Source: Roseomonas populi (lineage in GTDB: Bacteria > Pseudomonadota > Alphaproteobacteria > Acetobacterales > Acetobacteraceae). From it: DNA of 42,115 nt. The translations under genes and the position numbers were made by a program. The stretch is from positions 1-42,115 of the forward strand of contig NZ_JANJOU010000041.1 of assembly GCF_024594815.1 (NCBI RefSeq), read 5' to 3'. This document shows positions 36,336-42,115 of this stretch, piece by piece. The notes below the pieces were generated by a model. That model had not been told where the DNA came from. It made no database searches and was given only the letters and a program-made list of their open reading frames with translations. Each line of letters begins with the position of its first letter. Position 1 is the first letter of the stretch.

Positions 36336-37382
36336 TCAACGAGGAGGCTGCCAAAGCGTCCCCGTGCCGTCAACGTTCAGAACGCCGCCAAGCCCTTCTG
36401 AAACCACGGTTTTCACGATCGGTGGCAAGGCGGCTGCCAGGGTCTCGCCCAGCGCGGTGCCGATGGCGGCGCCGAAGGTGCGCTCCCGCAGGTCTCGCGC
36501 ACGGAGGTCGCGCACGGGCAGGTCCTCGGAGAGGTTGTGCGCGGAGGCAAGGTGGGCGCGGGCCTCCTTCTCCCCGCCGATGGCATCGACCAGCCCGGCG
36601 GACAGAGCCTGGCGGCCGGTCATGATGCGGCCGTCGGCCACGGCGCGCACGCGGTCCTCCGGCATGTGGCGGCCCTCGGTCACGCGGCGGACGAACTGGT
36701 CGTAGAGGTCCTGCACAACGGCGCGCAGCGCGGCGCGGCCCTCCTCGGTGAGAGGACGGAAGGGGCTGGGCTGGTCCTTCAGCGGGCCGGAGGTGATCGC
36801 CTCCGCGCGCAGGCCGAGGCTGCGCATCGCGTCCTGCGCGTCGAAGGATTGCAGCAGGACGCCGATGGAGCCGGTCACGCTGCCTTCCCGCGCGAAGATG
36901 CGCTCGGCGGGCATGGCGATCATGTAGCCGGCCGAGGCGGCGGTGCCGCCGAAGGTGGCCACCAGCGGCTTCGCCGCACGGAATCGGGCCAGGGCGGCGT
37001 GCAGGGCCTCGCCCCCCGCCACGGTGCCGCCTGGGCTGTCCACCGCCAGGATCATGCCGCGCACCGAATCGGACTTCGCGGCGCGGTCGATGGCCTCCAC
37101 CAGCCGGCGGTCGTCCGTGATGGTGCCGGACACGGTGAGGCGGAGGATATGAGGGCCGCCGAAAGGAGCGGCGAGCGAGGCCCCTTCCCCGTTCAGCGCC
37201 ACCGCGCCGGCAGCCAGGCTGCCGAGGACCGCCAGGATCGCGAGAAGGCGCCAGAGGCCGCGGCTGCGCTTCAGGCGGCGGCGGTCCAGCAGCAGGTCCG
37301 CCTCCAGCCCGCCCGGGGCTGCGGGCGGCGGCGCGGCGGCGGCCTCGGTCGGGGGCGCGGGCCAGGGGGAGGGCGTTGCCAT
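36336..37382 (-). CDS. sppA: Signal peptide peptidase SppA (short form)
   Basis: Membrane-anchored Ser-Lys protease that degrades cleaved signal peptides, 348 residues from ATG 37382. Pro/Ala-rich cytoplasmic N-terminus; one membrane segment (44-62); then the ClpP-like domain. Catalytic Ser150 is in [13 protein letters not shown] and Lys202 in [25 protein letters not shown] and [13 protein letters not shown] are also typical. Single-domain size matches the short SppA of Gram-positives and Alphaproteobacteria rather than the double E. coli form. It is the first gene of sppA-ihfB-lapA and diverges from the poly-C gene. Confidence 0.95.
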   Translation of the reverse strand: MATPSPWPAPPTEAAAAPPPAAPGGLEADLLLDRRRLKRSRGLWRLLAILAVLGSLAAGAVALNGEGASLAAPFGGPHILRLTVSGTITDDRRLVEAIDRAAKSDSVRGMILAVDSPGGTVAGGEALHAALARFRAAKPLVATFGGTAASAGYMIAMPAERIFAREGSVTGSIGVLLQSFDAQDAMRSLGLRAEAITSGPLKDQPSPFRPLTEEGRAALRAVVQDLYDQFVRRVTEGRHMPEDRVRAVADGRIMTGRQALSAGLVDAIGGEKEARAHLASAHNLSEDLPVRDLRARDLRERTFGAAIGTALGETLAAALPPIVKTVVSEGLGGVLNVDGTGTLWQPPR

Positions 37383-37556
37383 GCCGCGTCTATGCACGCC
37401 CCGGGCAGGCCGCGCCAGAAGCAGGTGGCGCCTGCGCGGCCGCGCGCGCCGGCGCGGCGCAAAACCGGCGCCCCGTCGCGTGACATGGGACCGCAGCCCG
37501 GGTTAGACATGATGCGCTCTCCAGGCCCGGCCGCCGGATGCGGGCCGGATCCCTCC

Positions 37557-37605
<49 letters not shown>

Positions 37606-37633
37606 GCCGGGCCGCTCGATCGGGACCACGCCC

Positions 37634-38065
37634 ATGCGCCTCGCGCTCCTCGCCCTTCCGGTCCTCCTCGCCGCCACGGCCGCTCCCTTCACCGAGGCCG
37701 CGGCGCAGGCCCAGTTGCGCTCTCGCGCCATCGCCAACGGCGTCACGCCGACCTCCACCGGCGACGCGACCTGCGACGACGCGGTGGCGGCCTGGCGCGC
37801 CTGCATCGCCGCCTCCCCGAAGGCGCCGGCGGACAAGGCGCAGGCGAATACGGAAGTGGACAAGTTCGTGCGCGACGTGTTCGACGCCCGCGGACCGCAC
37901 CGCGACGACCTGATCCGCGCCTGCGGGCCCACCGCCTCCGGCTACCGCCTCATGGTCGAGAACGGGACCTGCGCCAGCAACATCACCGGCGCGCGGGACG
38001 ACCAGGCGACGCGCGTTGGCACGCCGCCCTCCGCGATCGCGGCGCAGCGGCGGGCGCAGCGGTAG
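37634..38065 (+). CDS. Small secreted protein with four cysteines, unknown function
   Basis: 143 residues. The Sec signal MRLALLALPVLLAATAAPFTEAAAQA suggests export to the periplasm, with cleavage near residue 24-26. Mature part has Cys47, Cys57, Cys97 and Cys113, which could form two disulfides, and polar, basic ends. I do not recognise a family. An ATG at 37538 is also in frame, but would read the poly-C tract as a poly-Pro leader before the signal peptide, so the start at 37634 is preferred. No strong Shine-Dalgarno sequence is visible. Variation in the C-run may affect its expression. Confidence 0.7.
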   Translation: MRLALLALPVLLAATAAPFTEAAAQAQLRSRAIANGVTPTSTGDATCDDAVAAWRACIAASPKAPADKAQANTEVDKFVRDVFDARGPHRDDLIRACGPTASGYRLMVENGTCASNITGARDDQATRVGTPPSAIAAQRRAQR

Positions 38066-38082
38066 GTTCTCTCATTCTGCGC

Positions 38083-38221
38083 TGATGGCCTGTCCCGGGG
38101 AGAGGAAGAAAGAATTCTTCCTCTCCCCGGGACAGGCCATCATCCTCTTCTACCAGTTGGTCCGGTTTCGCTGATGGTGCGCCTCAGGTCGATGACCCGA
38201 GGCGATTGCAAGGGCTGAATC
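38083..38221 (-). repeat. Three-hairpin intergenic repeat, copy B, with 28-bp perfect stem
   Basis: Reverse orientation to copies A and C. The 3' hairpin is perfect: 38083-38110 pairs with 38115-38142 around agaa. The box reads gaagaggatgatgg on the minus strand; then the middle hairpin (gcctcgggtc-atc-gacctgaggc on the minus strand) and the gattcagcccttgc block at 38208-38221. It lies between two convergent genes and probably stops transcription both ways. Confidence 0.85.
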
Positions 38222-38312
38222 AAGCCCTCCACACGGCACACCGCCGCAAACCATGCCCGCGGCAGCCCCATCGCGGGGTCCGGGTGGCCGTTGCCGCCCC
38301 GGCGGGAGAGGT

Positions 38313-38337
38313 GTGGAGAGGGCGGCGCCCTCTCCAC
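38313..38337 (-). terminator. Hairpin downstream of the Smr gene
   Basis: Eleven-bp arms gtggagagggc and gccctctccac around ggc, 7 bp beyond the Smr gene's stop (minus strand). It resembles one half of the two-hairpin element. No T-run. Confidence 0.55.
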
Positions 38338-38343
38338 GGCCGT

Positions 38344-38889
38344 TCAGCGCCGGCGCCGGAGCAGCAGGTGAACGGCCCCGGTATTGGCCCGGTGGGGGTG
38401 CGCGGCGCCAAGGATCAGCGGCCGCAGTGAGGGCAGGTTGAGCCAGTGGGGGAGTTCGCGGCGAAGGATGCCCCCTTCCCCGCTGCCCTTGCCGGTGACG
38501 ATCGCCACGCAGCGCACGCCATCCGCATGGGCGTCCCGGATGAAGGAGAGGGTGGCGCCGTGCGCCTCCTCGGCGCGGCGGCCATGGAGGTCGAGCGTGC
38601 GTTCCGGGCGGATCTTGCCGCGGCGGAGGTCGCGCCAGCGGCGGTCATCCAGCCCCGCGCCGGGCTGGCCCACGGCGATGGAAGGCACGCGGGCGGGGGC
38701 GGCGGGCCGGGGCGGCGGGGCCGGTGCCGCGGCGGGCGGCTGGGGGGCTGCCGCGGGCTCGGGCGCGGGCGGCGGAGGGGCGTCCCGGCCGGGCAGGGCC
38801 TCCACGCCGTGCAGGGCCAGGTAGGCGTGCCACAGGGCCCGCTCGGCCTGCGAGACGGGGCGGGGCCCCCGGCGCTTCGTGGGTGCCAT
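38344..38889 (-). CDS. Smr-domain protein
   Basis: 181 residues. The N-terminal part starts RGPRPVSQAERALWHAYLA and is followed by a long Pro/Ala linker (~38-68). The C-terminal Smr domain has LDLHG at 99-103 and VTGKGSGEGGILRRELPHWL, which are the two defining Smr motifs; such domains often nick or cleave nucleic acids (as in MutS2). The last segment LLLRRRR is basic. The ATG overlaps the LUD gene's stop by one base (TGATG). Target unknown; the protein resembles the single-domain alphaproteobacterial Smr proteins (DUF/Smr family) found near translation and cell-envelope genes. Confidence 0.9.
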   Translation of the reverse strand: MAPTKRRGPRPVSQAERALWHAYLALHGVEALPGRDAPPPPAPEPAAAPQPPAAAPAPPPRPAAPARVPSIAVGQPGAGLDDRRWRDLRRGKIRPERTLDLHGRRAEEAHGATLSFIRDAHADGVRCVAIVTGKGSGEGGILRRELPHWLNLPSLRPLILGAAHPHRANTGAVHLLLRRRR

Positions 38890-39695
38890 CAGTCGGCGGG
38901 GTTGGCGATCTCGCCGGGGCGGGCGATCGGCTCGCGCGCGGCGGCCGGGCGGGGGTCGGCAGTCTCGGAGAGCAGGGTGCGGGCGGCGGGATCATCCTCG
39001 ATCAGGATGACGTGCAGGCGGCGGGGGCCGTGGGCGCCCAGCTCCAGGGTCTGCTCGATGTCGGCGGAGCGGGAGGGACCGGTGACGAGCATGACGTTGC
39101 GGGGCATGAAGCCACCCGAAGGCTCGGCACCGCCGCGCTCGGCCCGCAGACGGTCCCAGGCCTCCTCATAGGCGCCGAGGATGTCGGAGGCGCGGAGGAT
39201 CGCGATCTCCGTCTCCGGCAGGATGTTGAGGGTGGTCGGGCGCTCCGGGCCGGAGGGGAAGACGAGGGTGCCGGTCTCCGCCACCCCGGCCCAGGCGTGC
39301 TGGACGGAGACGACATCGGTGGGCACCGCGCGGCGCGTCTCGAAGGCCAGCATGGGGCGGTCCGCCCAGGGCAGCGCGGCAAGGGCGGGGTGCGGGGCTA
39401 GGACGAAGCGGGGCTCGAGGTTCTGCGCGGCCAGGTAATCCACCACGGCGGCGGGGACGGAGGCGGCGTCCTCCACCCGCTCCACGGTGCCGAATTCCTT
39501 CTCCACGTTCTTCACGAACATCGCGATGCGCTCGGGGCCGGAGAGGCGGGCGCGGGCGGGGATGAGGTGGCGGGGATGGGTGGCCAGGCGGCCATCCAGC
39601 ATCGCGGCCTGGTCGGCCGGCAGCGCGCCGCGGCGCAGCCCGCGCCGGACGGCGCCGAGGATCGCTTCCCTGGAGATGTCGGAACCCGTGGCCAT
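38889..39695 (-). CDS. LUD-domain protein (LutC/YkgG-like)
   Basis: 268 residues of the LUD (DUF162) family, whose best-known members are LutC and LutB of L-lactate oxidation. Features: FVKNVEKEFGTVERVEDAASVPAAVVDYL, VQHAWAGVAETGTLVFPSGPERPTTLNILPE and NVMLVTGPSRSADIEQTLELGAHGPRRLHVILI. The ATG at 39695 starts the conserved part; the frame is open to 39791. lutA and lutB are not in the window, so a lactate role is not supported here. Coupled to the Smr gene downstream. The gene begins 93 bp from the typA stop. Confidence 0.9.
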   Translation of the reverse strand: MATGSDISREAILGAVRRGLRRGALPADQAAMLDGRLATHPRHLIPARARLSGPERIAMFVKNVEKEFGTVERVEDAASVPAAVVDYLAAQNLEPRFVLAPHPALAALPWADRPMLAFETRRAVPTDVVSVQHAWAGVAETGTLVFPSGPERPTTLNILPETEIAILRASDILGAYEEAWDRLRAERGGAEPSGGFMPRNVMLVTGPSRSADIEQTLELGAHGPRRLHVILIEDDPAARTLLSETADPRPAAAREPIARPGEIANPAD

Positions 39696-39750
39696 GCGCG
39701 CTTGTAGCATATGGTTCATCATCTGGCCCGCAGGGCGGGCCCGGAAAGAG

Positions 39751-39782
39751 AAAGGGCCGGGGGATCGCTCCCCCGGCCCTTT
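39751..39782 (-). terminator. Rho-independent terminator of typA
   Basis: Thirteen-bp perfect stem (39751-39763 with 39770-39782) around atcgct. On the minus strand it begins 6 bp after the typA stop and is followed by ttctctttcc, giving the U-rich end expected of an intrinsic terminator. Confidence 0.85.
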
Positions 39783-39787
39783 TCGGC

Positions 39788-41623
<1,836 letters not shown>

Positions 41624-41624
41624 C

Positions 41625-41689
41625 GCGCGATGTTCCTCTGTGCGCGATGCGGGCCCATCCCCGTGGCCGGATTCCCGGGCCCATCGCGC
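41625..41689 (-). promoter_or_regulatory. typA leader with competing inverted repeats
   Basis: Read on the minus strand, GCGCGATG (41689-41682) can pair with CATCGCGC at 41649-41642 (extended by GGCCC/GGGCC, with two bulged bases) or with a second CATCGCGC at 41632-41625, directly between the Shine-Dalgarno GAGGAA and the GTG start. The two pairings are mutually exclusive. This could control typA translation, for example by temperature; not shown experimentally. Confidence 0.5.
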
Positions 41690-41745
41690 CGTTTCGCCGT
41701 TCCGTGCGGTCCGGCGGCCTCCGCCCGAAGATCCAACCCATATGG

Positions 41746-41776
41746 AAGGCCCCGCGCGCATCGGCGGCGGGGCCTT
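41746..41776 (+). terminator. Terminator-like hairpin upstream of typA, with no matching gene
   Basis: Ten-bp arms aaggccccgc (41746-41755) and gcggggcctt (41767-41776), followed by tcttcgg on the plus strand. No plus-strand gene ends here. It may end a short antisense RNA or be the terminator of a gene beyond the window on the minus strand. The rest of 41777-41895 holds nothing I can support. Confidence 0.5.
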
Positions 41777-41895
41777 TCTTCGGCGGTTCGGCGTGTTGCG
41801 GCGGAGAGATAGCGTGCCGCACACCGGATTGCGAGGGTTTCCGTGCCACAACCCCATGCGGGGAAAGCGGGCCTGATGCCGGTGCGGCCCTGCCT

Positions 41896-41944
41896 CCAGG
41901 GGGCTCCGCCCCCTGGACCCCCGCCAGGAGGCTGAGCCTCCTGG
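41896..41944 (-). repeat. Two-hairpin intergenic repeat, copy 2
   Basis: Hairpins 41896-41904/41908-41916 (loop tcc) and 41924-41932/41936-41944 (loop tga), joined by a linker containing acccccg. In reverse orientation it matches the order and linker of 10043-10101. It lies 58 bp before copy C of the three-hairpin repeat. Confidence 0.7.
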
Positions 41945-42002
41945 ACCTGCATCGGGCTGCCGCAGGACTGACTTGAGGCGTGGCGCCTGACGATCAGGCT
42001 TT

Positions 42003-42115
42003 GATCCTGCCCTTGCAGTCGCCGCGGGTCATCGACCCGAGGCGCGCGGTCAGAGAAGCACGATCAACTCGAAGAAGAAGATGATGGTGAGGGGTCCGGG
42101 GGGGGGGAAAATTAC
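42003..42115 (+). repeat. Three-hairpin intergenic repeat, copy C (cut by window end)
   Basis: gatcctgcccttgcagtcgcc, then gcgggtc-atc-gacccgaggc hairpin, spacer, gaagaagaagatgatgg and a G-run ggtccgggggggggg with aaaattac at the very end. It follows copies A and B in order; the closing arm of the last hairpin is outside the window. Confidence 0.8.

Noticed and set aside
38889-39695. L-lactate utilisation operon (lutABC)
   Set aside because: Only a LutC-like gene is present and its neighbours are unrelated, so the lactate pathway is not supported.

Overview
The window is very GC-rich, densely coded DNA from a member of the Alphaproteobacteria. The gene orders (infB-rbfA; accD-folC; sppA-ihfB-lapA), the Bug-type (TctC-like) binding protein, the Liv-type ABC transporter and the pattern of G+C-rich intergenic hairpins suggest the Acetobacteraceae (Roseomonas-like). 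The taxon is inferred from gene order and composition, not proven. I see no rRNA, tRNA, CRISPR array, transposase or prophage gene.

Layout. 1-3958: translation cluster with the 3' part of infB, rbfA, a hot-dog acyl-CoA thioesterase and a small membrane protein. 3981-5018: a UvdE-like UV-damage endonuclease. 5213-7954 (minus): GH15 glucosidase and a glucose-1-dehydrogenase-like SDR. 8317-9891: purH. 10111-13394 (minus): a DEAD-box RNA helicase with a DbpA-type tail, and an amidase. 13530-14426: an EamA transporter. 14443-15642 (minus): an M20 peptidase. 15856-25216 (minus): nine genes in one direction, with a fumarase/adenylosuccinate-lyase-type lyase, a Bug solute-binding protein, a persulfide-dioxygenase-like MBL protein, MmgE/PrpD, a GlcD-like FAD oxidase, an SDR with altered motifs, DUF1993, and a thiolase-like/DUF35 pair. 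Several of these are translationally coupled and they look catabolic; the substrate is unknown. 25217-25877: an AT-richer segment and an unrecognised 96-residue ORF. 25829-28106 (minus): accD-folC.

28280-30520: cbpA-cbpM followed by an overlapping LOV-like/HWE-kinase-like protein that lacks the photoactive Cys, the phospho-acceptor His and the N-box Asn. 30845-35526: a complete branched-chain amino-acid-type ABC transporter (binding protein, LivH, M, G, F). 35562-37382 (minus): sppA-ihfB-lapA. 37560-38065: an interrupted poly-C tract and a small secreted Cys-containing protein. 38344-41623 (minus): LUD protein and Smr protein, and typA/bipA.

The least explained material is between genes. A ~130-bp three-hairpin repeat carrying the box gaagaagatgatgg occurs near-complete at 30567, 38083 (reverse) and 42003 (cut by the window end), with partial copies facing apart at 5029 and 5163. 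A second, two-hairpin element occurs at 10043 and 41896. Other points of interest are the pseudo-sensor in the cbpAM operon, the lyase-Bug-MBL-PrpD-FAD gene set, the possible alternative hairpins in the typA leader, and the poly-C tract.
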